This document shows positions 9,398 to 18,168 of a stretch of 64,000 bases of DNA, one piece after another. Every line of letters begins with the position of its first letter. Positions within the stretch are counted from its first letter, which is position 1. The notes under the pieces were generated by a model. The model was given only the letters and a program-made list of their open reading frames with translations, had not been told where the DNA came from and did not search any database. The stretch spans positions 62,001 through 126,000 of the forward strand of contig JAUICK010000008.1 in the NCBI GenBank assembly GCA_030427865.1, given 5' to 3'. The stretch is from Bacteroidia bacterium (GTDB lineage Bacteria > Bacteroidota > Bacteroidia > Flavobacteriales > Flavobacteriaceae). The translations under genes and the position numbers were made by a program.

Positions 9398-12300
9398 ATG
9401 AAGGTAAAATTTAAGTCATTATTTATTGTATTTCTTCTGATGTGCACTGCGGTTTTTGCACAAGAAGTTACAATAAAGGGTAAGGTTACATCTAAAGCAG
9501 ATGGAGAGCCTATTCTTGGAGCCAATGTAATTATCAAGGGCACAAAAAGAGGTACATCTACAGACTTTGATGGAAACTATGAAATTAAAATCAAACAAGG
9601 AGAGATATTAGAAGTTTCTTACTTAGGTTTTAAATCTAAATCGGTACCTTTTGTAAATCAAAAAGTAATCAATTTTCAATTAGAAGAAGACTCTAGTACG
9701 TTAGATGAAATTGTAATTGTAGGTTATGGTACGCAAAAGAAAAGTAATTTAACAGGAGCAATTTCTAAAGTAAAAGCAGAAAAATTAGACGAAATTGCAG
9801 TTGCGCGTGTAGATGAAGCTTTAGTAGGTCAGGTTTCTGGGGTAAATATTCAGGCTACAGAAGGAGAAGCTGGTTCTGCACCAACTATTAGAATTAGAGG
9901 TACAGGTTCTATATCTGGTAGCTCAGACCCAGCAGTGGTTGTAGATGGTGTTGTTGTAGGTAGCGATTTTTTAACAAACCTTGATATGAATGATGTAGAA
10001 TCTTTTGAGATATTAAAAGATGCTGCATCTGCTTCTATTTTTGGTTCTAGAGGTGCCAACGGAGTTGTAATTATTACAACTAAGAGTGGTAAAGATGGAA
10101 AAACCAAATACAGTTACAACTCTTTTACTGGTTTTAAACAAGCGAGACAAAGTGATGCTTACTATTTTTCTATTGCAGAAACTGCAAGAAAAGAGAAAGC
10201 AGCAACTGGTACTATTTCAGATAGAACAAGGTACAAGCAATTAATTGGTATAGACAGAGATTGGCAAGATGTAATTTTTGATGGAGGTATAATAGAAAGT
10301 TATTCTTTTGCTGCTCGTGGTGGTAACGAAAACACAAAATTTAGTGTGTCTTTAGGATACTCTAGAGATGAAGGAGTTCTTTTAACTGATGAATTTAAAA
10401 GATACACTATGAGAATGAAAGTAGATACAAAACTAAATAAAAACCTAAGTTTTGGAGCTAATATTTCACCTTCTTACACAGATAGAAGACGTTTTGATGG
10501 TTCTACACACGATATTTTAAGACAAACGCCTTGGTTGCCATTATATCATGATGCTAATACTATAAAGTTTGTAAATACTTTTAAATATCCAAATGTTAAA
10601 ATTGGTGATTATGCTGTGCAACGTCATTTCGATGATTTCGATTTAACTACCATGCAGCCTGTAGCTTCAGGAGGAACAGATATTAGTAATACTTCTAATA
10701 CAAACCCAGCAGCTAAAGTGTTAGAGAGAGATAGAAACGATTATAAATTTAAACTTTTTGGAAGCTTTTATGGAAAATACAAAATTACTAAAGGTTTAAA
10801 TTTTAAATCAACTCTTTCAGGAGATTTTAGCAATACTAAAAGAGATAGATGGCAAGGTGTAAAAGCAAGTAGAAACGGAGCGGCAGCTGCCCAATTAGAT
10901 CTGTCTCAAGAAAACAGAATTCACTATGTTTTTGATAACTTATTAACTTATAATAAAGAGTTTGGAAAACACGATATTAATGCTGTAGCAGGTATATCTA
11001 CAGAAAAATGGAATTGGGATTTTGAAAGCTCAAGAGGTACTGGATATGAATCAGACTTAATAAAAACTATTTCTGGAGCTACTTTAATTGCAGATGCACA
11101 ATCTTACGAATATGAAAGAGGTTTGTTGTCTTATCTTGGTAGAGTAAATTACGCTTATGCAGGTAAATATCTTTTATCATTAACTTTTAGAAGAGATGGT
11201 TTTTCATCTTTTGGACCAGGTAAAAAATATGGTAATTTTCCATCTGCTTCAGTAGGTTGGACAATAAGTAAAGAAGATTTCTTTGAAAACATCAATTTTT
11301 TTAATTTCTTAAAACTAAGATTTAGTTATGGTACTACTGGAAATCCAACATTAGACACTGGAGACGATATTATAGATAGTTATCCATATTTATCTTTACT
11401 CCAAGCTTCAACAGCAGTAGTAGATAATGCTATTGTAGGTGGTTTTAATCCTATTAATATAGAAAACCCAGATTTACAATGGGAAAGATCTGTAGAGATA
11501 AACCCAGCATTAGATTTTGGTTTCTTTAACAATAGAATTTCAGGTTCTATAGATTATTATCAAAGAACGAGTGATCAATTATTATTATTTAACCCTGTTT
11601 CAGCAACTACTGGTTTTACAGAAGCAATTTCAAATTTAGGTAAAGTTAGAAATAGCGGTATAGAATTAGAAATCAGAACAAGAAACATTGCAAAAGAAAA
11701 CTTTAAATGGAGTTCTACATTTATTGCTTCTAGAAATAAAAACGAATTATTAGATTTTGCAGATTCGAATGGTCAAATTCAAAATGTAGATACAAAAAGA
11801 GCTGCAGAATGGATTAATTTAGTTGGCAATCCGATATCATCATTCTATGGTTGGGTAGTAGATAGAGATATTCCTTTAGAGTATATTTCTAATCCTTACC
11901 ATCCAGTAGGTGCAGAAGCACAAGATGTATATGTAAAAGATTTAAATGGTGATGGAGTTATAGATAACGATGATAAAACCATTTTAGGAAACCCTTATCC
12001 AGACCTTATTTGGAGTGTTACAAACGAGTTTAAATTAGGTAATTTTGATGCCAGTTTTATGTTTCAAGGAAGTCATGGTGCAGAAGTAAGAAATATGGGA
12101 GACCAATATTTGTTTAATCAATTTGGTTCGGCTCAAGATTACATTCCAGCTACAACGCCAATTTCTCCTGGAAGTTCAGAAGTAGTTGCAAACGTAATTA
12201 CAAGCCAACCTAATAGAATTTTTATCAAACAAAAAATATTTACAAATGATATAATTCAAGATGCGTCATACATCGCATTAAGAAATGTTAACTTAGGCTA

Positions 12301-12511
12301 CACCTTAGATTCAGATGTAGCAGCAAAGTTAAAGATATCTAAACTTAGAGTATTTGCAACAGGTCAAAATTTATTATATTTCACTGCAAGTGATTATACT
12401 GGATTTAACCCAGAATCTATAAACAACACCAGCGCAACAACGTATGGTTATCAAAGAGCAGGTTCTCCAATAAATAGAACAATTACTTTAGGGATAAACG
12501 TAGAATTTTAA
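9398..12511 (+). CDS. SusC-family TonB-dependent outer-membrane transporter
   Basis: This 1037-residue protein has a Sec signal (AVFAQ, cut near residue 22), then a carboxypeptidase-regulatory-like domain (about 23-105; GANVIIKGTKRGTSTDFDGNYEI). A SusC-type plug follows (about 105-230; IVGYGTQKKSNLTGAISKV, SIFGSRGANGVVIITTKSG), then a 22-strand type barrel ending in NRTITLGINVEF with a terminal Phe. It should import alginate oligosaccharides together with the SusD lipoprotein encoded 14 bases downstream. The gene sits behind a strong GntR-type operator. The DLNGDGVIDNDD loop near residue 850 is a usual SusC feature. Alginate as substrate is inferred from the neighbours. Confidence 0.95.
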   Translation: MKVKFKSLFIVFLLMCTAVFAQEVTIKGKVTSKADGEPILGANVIIKGTKRGTSTDFDGNYEIKIKQGEILEVSYLGFKSKSVPFVNQKVINFQLEEDSSTLDEIVIVGYGTQKKSNLTGAISKVKAEKLDEIAVARVDEALVGQVSGVNIQATEGEAGSAPTIRIRGTGSISGSSDPAVVVDGVVVGSDFLTNLDMNDVESFEILKDAASASIFGSRGANGVVIITTKSGKDGKTKYSYNSFTGFKQARQSDAYYFSIAETARKEKAATGTISDRTRYKQLIGIDRDWQDVIFDGGIIESYSFAARGGNENTKFSVSLGYSRDEGVLLTDEFKRYTMRMKVDTKLNKNLSFGANISPSYTDRRRFDGSTHDILRQTPWLPLYHDANTIKFVNTFKYPNVKIGDYAVQRHFDDFDLTTMQPVASGGTDISNTSNTNPAAKVLERDRNDYKFKLFGSFYGKYKITKGLNFKSTLSGDFSNTKRDRWQGVKASRNGAAAAQLDLSQENRIHYVFDNLLTYNKEFGKHDINAVAGISTEKWNWDFESSRGTGYESDLIKTISGATLIADAQSYEYERGLLSYLGRVNYAYAGKYLLSLTFRRDGFSSFGPGKKYGNFPSASVGWTISKEDFFENINFFNFLKLRFSYGTTGNPTLDTGDDIIDSYPYLSLLQASTAVVDNAIVGGFNPINIENPDLQWERSVEINPALDFGFFNNRISGSIDYYQRTSDQLLLFNPVSATTGFTEAISNLGKVRNSGIELEIRTRNIAKENFKWSSTFIASRNKNELLDFADSNGQIQNVDTKRAAEWINLVGNPISSFYGWVVDRDIPLEYISNPYHPVGAEAQDVYVKDLNGDGVIDNDDKTILGNPYPDLIWSVTNEFKLGNFDASFMFQGSHGAEVRNMGDQYLFNQFGSAQDYIPATTPISPGSSEVVANVITSQPNRIFIKQKIFTNDIIQDASYIALRNVNLGYTLDSDVAAKLKISKLRVFATGQNLLYFTASDYTGFNPESINNTSATTYGYQRAGSPINRTITLGINVEF

Positions 12512-12525
12512 AATATCAATAGAAA

Positions 12526-13968
12526 ATGAAAAATATTAAAAAACATATAAAAATAGTAGCATTACTGGTTGTGCTGATAAGTACAGTTTCTTGTAATGAT
12601 GATTTTTTATCTCCAGCTCCAACTGCTGCTGTTAGTGATGTAAATTTCTACAAAACAGAAGAACAAGTTTTTGCAGGTATTATAAACATGTATGATGGTA
12701 TTCAAGGAGTTAATGATACAAGATCCGATTCTAATCATGGAATTCAAATGGAATTTTATGTAACAGAAATGAGAAGCGATAATACCAGAACCAAAAGTGG
12801 TGAAGGAGAAGCATCTGACTTCGATTTCTTTAGAGTTCAACCAGAAAATGGTTTGGTTGCAGACCATTATAGAAGCTTTTTTAATGTAATCTTTAGAGCA
12901 AATAAAGTTTTAGAAAGTTTAGATGTAGTTTCTGCTGCTAAAAAAAGTGAGTTTGAGGCAGAAGCTAGATTCGTTAGAGCTTATGCTTATTTTAATTTAG
13001 TTAGACTTTATGGAGACATCCCTTTAGTAAACAAAGTATTAACTCCATTAGAAAAAGATATTCAGTTTACCAGAGTTCCTACTGATCAAATCTACGATTT
13101 TATTACACAAGACTTCCAATTTGCTATAGATAATCTTACTAACGGAGGTTCTAAAAACAGAGCATCTAAAGCTGCAGCTCAAGGTCTATTGGCAAAAGTA
13201 TATCTTACACAAAACAAAAATTACTTAGAAGCTCAAAAACTTTTAGAAGAGGTAATGAAAGCTGGTTATATGTTAGAACCAAACTTTGAAGATGTGTTTT
13301 ATAGCGAAAACAATAATGAGGTAATTTTTTCTATCGGGTTTATTTCTGGAATAACACAAGATAGTCAAAATTTTTCAGCAGAATTTCTTAATGGAGTTGG
13401 TAGAACTGTAGGTGTAAACTATGTAACAGAAGATGCAAAAAATGCATTAGACAACTTTGGTGGCACAAGAACACCAGTATCATACAGACAAGATCGCTTA
13501 CAGATAACCCAAAACCAAGTGGCAAAGTATTTACCAAATGGTTTTGATGGAGGAGCAGATGGTAAAACATTTACAGGATTTGACCCAAGATTAGCAGGTA
13601 ACGATTGGATAGTTTTAAGATATGCAGATATCCTATTAATGCATGTAGAAGCCATTATGGCAGGAAACAACGATACTACAGCAGGAGCAGCATTAGCTTC
13701 TTTTCAAGCAGTTAGAAATAGAGCTGGCTTAACAGCACCTGTGTTATCTATAACAAAAGATGAACTTTTATTAGAAAGAAGAGTAGAGTTAGCTTTCGAA
13801 AATCATCGTTTATTCGATTTAATTAGATTTGGAAAAGCACAAGAAATTCTATCTGCTTTCTCAACAGCAACAGGAGGTAGTTTTAGCTCTACAGACTTAT
13901 TATTGCCTATTCCTCAGATAGAAATAGGGTTAAGTGACGGTAAATTATTACAAAACCCAGGTTATTAA
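12526..13968 (+). CDS. SusD-family glycan-binding lipoprotein
   Basis: A lipoprotein signal (LISTVSC) is followed by the SusD/RagB fold. It begins with NDDFLSPAPTAAVSDVNFYKTEEQ, has the TPR-like helices EAEARFVRAYAYFNLVRLYGDIPLV and the C-terminal VELAFENHRLFDLIRFGKAQEIL typical of the family. It should sit as a lid on the SusC transporter encoded just upstream and hand over alginate oligomers. Length (480 residues) is normal for an alginate-locus SusD. No ligand residues can be read directly. Confidence 0.94.
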   Translation: MKNIKKHIKIVALLVVLISTVSCNDDFLSPAPTAAVSDVNFYKTEEQVFAGIINMYDGIQGVNDTRSDSNHGIQMEFYVTEMRSDNTRTKSGEGEASDFDFFRVQPENGLVADHYRSFFNVIFRANKVLESLDVVSAAKKSEFEAEARFVRAYAYFNLVRLYGDIPLVNKVLTPLEKDIQFTRVPTDQIYDFITQDFQFAIDNLTNGGSKNRASKAAAQGLLAKVYLTQNKNYLEAQKLLEEVMKAGYMLEPNFEDVFYSENNNEVIFSIGFISGITQDSQNFSAEFLNGVGRTVGVNYVTEDAKNALDNFGGTRTPVSYRQDRLQITQNQVAKYLPNGFDGGADGKTFTGFDPRLAGNDWIVLRYADILLMHVEAIMAGNNDTTAGAALASFQAVRNRAGLTAPVLSITKDELLLERRVELAFENHRLFDLIRFGKAQEILSAFSTATGGSFSSTDLLLPIPQIEIGLSDGKLLQNPGY

Positions 13969-13993
13969 TAATCAATATAAAACTTAATAAATT

Positions 13994-14977
13994 ATGAAAT
14001 CAAAATATAAAATTATACTTTTCAGCGTCTTTGTAGGGTTAATTTCTCTTCAATCATGCGATGAGTTTGGCAAATATGAACTTCCAGAATCGGGTTCTAT
14101 TGCAGATGTTACACCACCAGAAGCTAAATTTACATTTAGCCAAGGAGAGGGACCTAATGATGAGTGGAAAGATTATACTTTTTCAAATCAATCATTAAGT
14201 GCCATAACTTACACTTGGACTTTTGGAGATGGTAATGCATCTTCTACAGAAGTAGAACCTAAATATACCTATCCAGGAGAAGGTACTTATACAGTAACAC
14301 TAACAGCAACAGATAAATTAGGAGTTACAAATACTTTTTCACAAGATATAGAGGTTAAGCAACCGCCAGCACCAGCAGTAACAGACCCAGTATTAATAAA
14401 TGCAGATTTTAACAAAGTAGCTAAATCTTCAGGAAGCCCTTGCACTTGCTCTGGTTGGATTAATAAAAGCCTTGGAGATCAAGGAGAGTCTAGTTCTGGT
14501 AATGGAGGTTCTGATAATGTTGTAAAATATGATGATAAAGAACCAGATCATACGTACCAAGAATTTGAAGTTCAGCCTAATGCAGATTATACAATTAAAA
14601 TAGTTGTTTCTTTCAAAAGTTTAACCTCAGGTACATCTACTCCAAGCGAATTTGAATTAAGAGTTTTAGCTGGTAGCGGTTATGTTGGAGGGTATACACC
14701 AACTTATTACACAAAGCCAGAAGATTTTCCACAAGACAATTTTGGATATACATCTATAACTCAAGTAGAAGATACTAACAATAATCTATTAACAAAAGTT
14801 ATTGCTAATCCAAGCGATACGAGTTATATAACTTACCAATACAACTTTAATTCAGGGGCAAATAATAGTGTTGCTTTGTTTATGAGAGGTATTGGAGGTG
14901 ATGCCTCTGGTAAATTTGGATACAACAGTGGTACAGAAGAAATTAGGGTAGATTCTGTTATTGTAGAAGCATTATAA
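13994..14977 (+). CDS. PKD-domain surface lipoprotein, putative alginate-binding protein
   Basis: Signal LISLQSC marks a lipoprotein. Residues about 35-120 form a PKD domain (YTWTFGDGNASS, YPGEGTYTVTLTATDK). The remaining 200 residues look like a beta-sandwich carbohydrate-binding region (DADF-type opening LINADFNKVAK, and HTYQEFEVQPNADYTIKI), as in CBM-like modules. Genes in this position of SusC/SusD loci usually encode surface glycan-binding proteins. The gene ends 9 bases before a strong terminator, closing the susC-susD operon. Binding to alginate is inferred from position; no catalytic motif is visible. Confidence 0.82.
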   Translation: MKSKYKIILFSVFVGLISLQSCDEFGKYELPESGSIADVTPPEAKFTFSQGEGPNDEWKDYTFSNQSLSAITYTWTFGDGNASSTEVEPKYTYPGEGTYTVTLTATDKLGVTNTFSQDIEVKQPPAPAVTDPVLINADFNKVAKSSGSPCTCSGWINKSLGDQGESSSGNGGSDNVVKYDDKEPDHTYQEFEVQPNADYTIKIVVSFKSLTSGTSTPSEFELRVLAGSGYVGGYTPTYYTKPEDFPQDNFGYTSITQVEDTNNNLLTKVIANPSDTSYITYQYNFNSGANNSVALFMRGIGGDASGKFGYNSGTEEIRVDSVIVEAL

Positions 14978-14985
14978 AACTTAAA

Positions 14986-15020
14986 AGTACAGGTTGCTTT
15001 TAAACAACCTGTACTCATTT
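14986..15020 (+). terminator. Terminator of the susC-susD operon
   Basis: A perfect 11-bp stem (14986-14996 with 15005-15015) with an 8-base loop is followed by CATTTT. It lies just after the PKD lipoprotein stop codon. Confidence 0.85.
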
Positions 15021-15050
15021 TGATTAAGTATAAAAATAGTTTTACTTTTG
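15020..15050 (+). promoter_or_regulatory. Probable promoter of the GntR regulator gene
   Basis: TTG at 15020-15022 and TACTTTTG (TAnnTTTG) at 15043-15050 with a 20-bp gap match the Bacteroidota promoter pattern. It lies 25 bases before the regulator's start codon. Confidence 0.6.
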
Positions 15051-15074
15051 CTCTTAACTCATTAATGGTTAAAC

Positions 15075-15776
15075 ATGAAAATAGAAATCCTTACAAAATC
15101 AGAAAATCTTCAAACTCAGAAAACTATTATTTCTAAAATAAAAGAGATAATAAATTATAAAAATCTAGAGCCAGGAGATAAACTACCATCAGAAAGAATG
15201 TTGTCTGAGAAGTTTGGTGTTTCTAGAAGTAACCTAAGAGAAGCTATTCAGAAACTTGAATTTTATGGGTTACTGAAGTCTATTCCACAAAGCGGAACAT
15301 TTGTTGCTAATATAGGTGTTATAGCTATGAATGGTATGATCGAAGATATCTTAAGGTTAGATGAACCAGATTTTAAATCTTTAGTAGAAACCAGAATCTT
15401 ATTAGAATTAAAAATAGCAAGTTTAGCAGCATCAAGAAGAACTGAAGAAGATTTAGAAAAAATGGGTGAGGCACTTAAAGCTTACAAAGAAAAAGTGTTA
15501 AATGGTGAAGATGCTGTACAAGAAGATTTATTATTTCATTTGGCTATAGCTAAGGCCTGTGGTAATAGTACTATGAATACATTTATGCTTATCATAACCC
15601 CAGAAATAATTACTAATTTTCAAAAATATCATGTTTGCGATGCAAACTTAGCACAAAGAGGAATTGGTGATCATCAAGCAATTTTTGATGCAATAAAAGA
15701 ACAAAATGCTGCCTTAGCAAGACAAAAAATGAAAGATCATTTTATAGAATTGTACAATTACTGTTACAATCTTTAA
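15075..15776 (+). CDS. GntR-family (FadR/FCD subfamily) transcriptional regulator of the alginate locus
   Basis: Residues about 15-80 form a GntR winged helix-turn-helix, with the hallmark GDKLPSERMLSEKFGVSRSNLREAIQ. Residues about 95-225 form an all-helical FCD ligand-binding domain; ETRILLE, DLLFHLAIAKACGN, DHQAIFDAI and KDHF supply the Asp/His residues that bind metal and acidic ligands in this family. FCD regulators often sense uronic-acid intermediates such as KDG. It lies between the susC operon and the transporter/reductase operon. TGGTAAACCA boxes, of the type recognised by this subfamily, are found at three alginate promoters. I infer that it represses them until DEH, KDG or a related sugar acid appears. 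Confidence 0.9.
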   Translation: MKIEILTKSENLQTQKTIISKIKEIINYKNLEPGDKLPSERMLSEKFGVSRSNLREAIQKLEFYGLLKSIPQSGTFVANIGVIAMNGMIEDILRLDEPDFKSLVETRILLELKIASLAASRRTEEDLEKMGEALKAYKEKVLNGEDAVQEDLLFHLAIAKACGNSTMNTFMLIITPEIITNFQKYHVCDANLAQRGIGDHQAIFDAIKEQNAALARQKMKDHFIELYNYCYNL

Positions 15777-15855
15777 ATTCTCCTTCAATTTTATTAAACT
15801 ATAAAATAACTTCAATTTTTAGTATCAAAAGCTACTTTTTAAGCTAAAAAAATTG

Positions 15856-15891
15856 TATATTTGGTAAACCAAATTGGTTTACCAATTTGGT
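15856..15891 (+). promoter_or_regulatory. Promoter with GntR-type operator before the MFS transporter
   Basis: TATATTTG at 15856-15863 is a TAnnTTTG -7 box. TGGTAAACCA at 15862-15871 overlaps it. TGGTTTACCA, its reverse complement, follows at 15875-15884, and a third half site TGGT is at 15888-15891. The spacing is 13 bp each time, as at 5328 and 9248. No convincing -33 TTG is seen. The open frame that begins with TTG at 15887 runs through this operator, so the coding start must be later. Confidence 0.8.
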
Positions 15892-15913
15892 TCAATCAAT
15901 CAAAATACTTAAA

Positions 15914-17212
15914 ATGAAAATAAAAGGATTAAGATGGTGGGTTATAGGATTAATTGCTTTAGCCACTGTAATCAATTATATAGATAGACAAGCATTACCT
16001 GTTCTTTGGCCAGACATGGCAGAAGAACTCTATCCAGAAAAATCACCAGATGAAAGGAAAAGTATATATGCTTTAATTTCAACTTTTTTTATCTTTTCTT
16101 ATGCTTTTGGGCAAGCTATTTTCGGAAAAATTTTCGATAAAGTTGGTACAAGAATTGGATTTGCTCTTTCAATCGGATTTTGGTCCATTGCAACTGCCTT
16201 ACATGCTTTTGCAAGAGGAGTAATGAGCCTAACAATTTTTCGCTCTATTCTTGGTATTGCTGAAGCTGGTAACTGGCCAGGTGCCGCTAAAGGTAACGCA
16301 GAATGGTTTCCTACCAAAGAAAGAGCATTAGCTCAAGGTATTTTTAATTCTGGTGCCGCTATTGGAGGTATAATTGCTTTCCCAACTATTGGATTGTTAT
16401 CTGTATATTTCAGTTGGCATTATATTTTTATTTTAGTTGGGGCTATTGGTCTTTTATGGCTAATACCTTGGTGGATTTTAGTAAAATCTCCACCCAAAAA
16501 GCATCCATGGATAACTGATGAAGAGCGTGAGTACATTTTAACAGGACAAAAAAATCAAGATTTAGATCAAGATGGGGATTTTGATGAAGGTTATAATCCC
16601 GATACTGGTAAAATGTTAAAACATAAAGAAAGTTGGGGTGTTATAATTGCTTCTGCAGCTATAGACCCAATATGGTGGTTATTTATCTTCTGGATTCCAA
16701 TTTACTTAAATGAAGTTTATGGAATGGATGTTAAATCTATAGGGTTTTATGCATGGGTACCTTATGTTGGTGCAATGCTTGGTGCTTGGTTTGGAGGCCT
16801 TTTGGCTCAAAACCGAATTAAATCTGGTTGGACAGTTAATAAAACTCGTAAACTTGTAATCACTTTAGGTTGCTTAATTATGTTACCAACCTTATTAGCT
16901 ATGGCTAATCCAGGAGGTCCAGAAACAGCTGTAATTTTAATGGCAGTAATTTTATTTGGATTCCAAACTGCCATTGGTAACGTTCAAACTTTGCCAAGTG
17001 ACTTTTTTGGCGGAAAAAGTGTTGGTACACTTTCAGGTTTTGCGGGTATGGCTGCAAAATTAGGAGCATTCGGATTAACAGCATTAGTGCCTTGGTTAAC
17101 TTCTGGAGGAAATTACACACCAGCATTTATTATTGGTGCAGCTTTAGCAATAATTGCTATGGCAAGTGTCTGGATATTGTGCCCTAAAATTGAGCCTCTT
17201 AAAGAAAAATAA
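15914..17212 (+). CDS. MFS transporter, hexuronate/unsaturated uronate importer (ACS family)
   Basis: ATG 15914 is chosen because earlier codons lie in the operator. The protein has 12 predicted membrane helices and the ACS-family pattern INYIDRQALPVLWPDM in helix 1. The EAGNWPGAAKGNAEWFPTKERALAQGIFNSGAAIGG stretch around helices 4-5 is typical of ExuT-like hexuronate and DEH carriers. It should carry unsaturated uronate or DEH across the inner membrane. The SDR gene follows 32 bases downstream, so the imported sugar is reduced at once. An acidic DLDQDGDFDEG loop lies in the central cytoplasmic segment between helices 6 and 7, which is unusual. Substrate is inferred from context. Confidence 0.88.
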   Translation: MKIKGLRWWVIGLIALATVINYIDRQALPVLWPDMAEELYPEKSPDERKSIYALISTFFIFSYAFGQAIFGKIFDKVGTRIGFALSIGFWSIATALHAFARGVMSLTIFRSILGIAEAGNWPGAAKGNAEWFPTKERALAQGIFNSGAAIGGIIAFPTIGLLSVYFSWHYIFILVGAIGLLWLIPWWILVKSPPKKHPWITDEEREYILTGQKNQDLDQDGDFDEGYNPDTGKMLKHKESWGVIIASAAIDPIWWLFIFWIPIYLNEVYGMDVKSIGFYAWVPYVGAMLGAWFGGLLAQNRIKSGWTVNKTRKLVITLGCLIMLPTLLAMANPGGPETAVILMAVILFGFQTAIGNVQTLPSDFFGGKSVGTLSGFAGMAAKLGAFGLTALVPWLTSGGNYTPAFIIGAALAIIAMASVWILCPKIEPLKEK

Positions 17213-17244
17213 ATTATAAACAAGAATATAACAATAGTATAAAT

Positions 17245-18000
17245 ATGAGTAATAAAATAGCAATTATAACTGGCGCAACTGGTGGAATTGGATTTCAAGT
17301 TGCCAAAAGGCTTGGTAAGGATGGATATACCGTAGTTTTAAATGGTATTGATGATGAAGCCGGAGAAGAGAGAATCAAAGAATTAGCATCAGAAGGTATT
17401 ACAGCAGAGTATTATGGATTTGATGTAACTGATGAAAATCAGGTAACAGAAAATATCAATAAAATAGGTAATAAATATGGAAAAATTGATGTTTTAGTTA
17501 ACAATGCAGGTGGTTTAGGAGGTAGATCTCGTTTTGAAGAAATGACAACTGAATTTTACAGATTTGTGATGGCTCTAAATTTAGATTCTGTATTTTTTGC
17601 TTCTAGAGCAGCTATACCTTTCTTAAAAAAGGGAGACAACCCTTCAATAATTAATTACACCTCTAACGCAGGTTGGAATGCAGGTGGCCCAGGTGCAGGT
17701 ATTTACGGTACCTCTAAAGCAGGTGTACACGCTATAACAAGAGCTCTTGCTAAAGATTTGGCAGAATACAATATTAGAGTTAATGCAGTTTCTCCAGGTA
17801 CAATAGACACACCATTTCATGCACAGATAAAGTCTACAAAACCAGAAGTTTTTGCTTCTTGGAAAAATAATATAATGTTGGGTAGATTAGGTCAACCCGA
17901 AGAAGTTGCTAATGTTGTTTCGTTCTTAGCAAGTTCTAATGCGTCATTCATAACAGCTGAAACCATTCAAGTTGGAGGAGGGCAGGCTTTAGGAATATAG
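17245..18000 (+). CDS. SDR-family oxidoreductase, probable DEH reductase
   Basis: This classical short-chain dehydrogenase of 251 residues has a TGATGGIGF nucleotide-binding motif (residues about 10-18), a NNAGG motif, and the catalytic set Ser140, Tyr154 and Lys158 (YGTSK). In alginate degraders an SDR reduces 4-deoxy-L-erythro-5-hexoseulose uronate (DEH) to KDG with NAD(P)H, and KdgK then phosphorylates KDG. The gene's place directly after the uronate transporter supports that role. KduD-type enzymes and gluconate 5-dehydrogenases are close relatives, so the substrate is inferred. Cofactor preference cannot be told safely. The gene ends before a terminator, closing the alginate region. Confidence 0.86.
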   Translation: MSNKIAIITGATGGIGFQVAKRLGKDGYTVVLNGIDDEAGEERIKELASEGITAEYYGFDVTDENQVTENINKIGNKYGKIDVLVNNAGGLGGRSRFEEMTTEFYRFVMALNLDSVFFASRAAIPFLKKGDNPSIINYTSNAGWNAGGPGAGIYGTSKAGVHAITRALAKDLAEYNIRVNAVSPGTIDTPFHAQIKSTKPEVFASWKNNIMLGRLGQPEEVANVVSFLASSNASFITAETIQVGGGQALGI

Positions 18001-18023
18001 TTTATTTGAATTATTTTTTTGAT

Positions 18024-18053
18024 AACTGTCCTGTGAAAAATAGGGCAGTTTTT
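18024..18053 (+). terminator. Terminator after the transporter/SDR operon
   Basis: AACTGTCC (18024-18031) pairs with GGGCAGTT (18043-18050), with one G-T wobble, followed by TTT. It lies 23 bases after the SDR stop codon. Confidence 0.75.
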
Positions 18054-18136
18054 AGTATAAAATTAATTTAATCTACTAAGAACAATTAGAAAAGTTTCTA
18101 AAACAGAAATATAAGAAACAGTTATAAATATTAAAG

Positions 18137-18163
18137 AAAACCTCCAGAATTATGGAGGTTTTT
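18137..18163. terminator. Bidirectional terminator, chiefly for tmRNA
   Basis: A 9-bp stem AAAACCTCC/GGAGGTTTT encloses an 8-base loop and has A and T runs on the two sides. It lies 6 bases beyond the mature 3' end of the minus-strand tmRNA and should end its transcription. It could also stop read-through from the alginate operon. Confidence 0.8.
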
Positions 18164-18168
18164 AATTG

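Noticed and set aside
15887..15913. N-terminal extension of the MFS transporter from a TTG codon
   Set aside because: The stretch is part of the operator and promoter region; ATG 15914 matches the usual start of the family.
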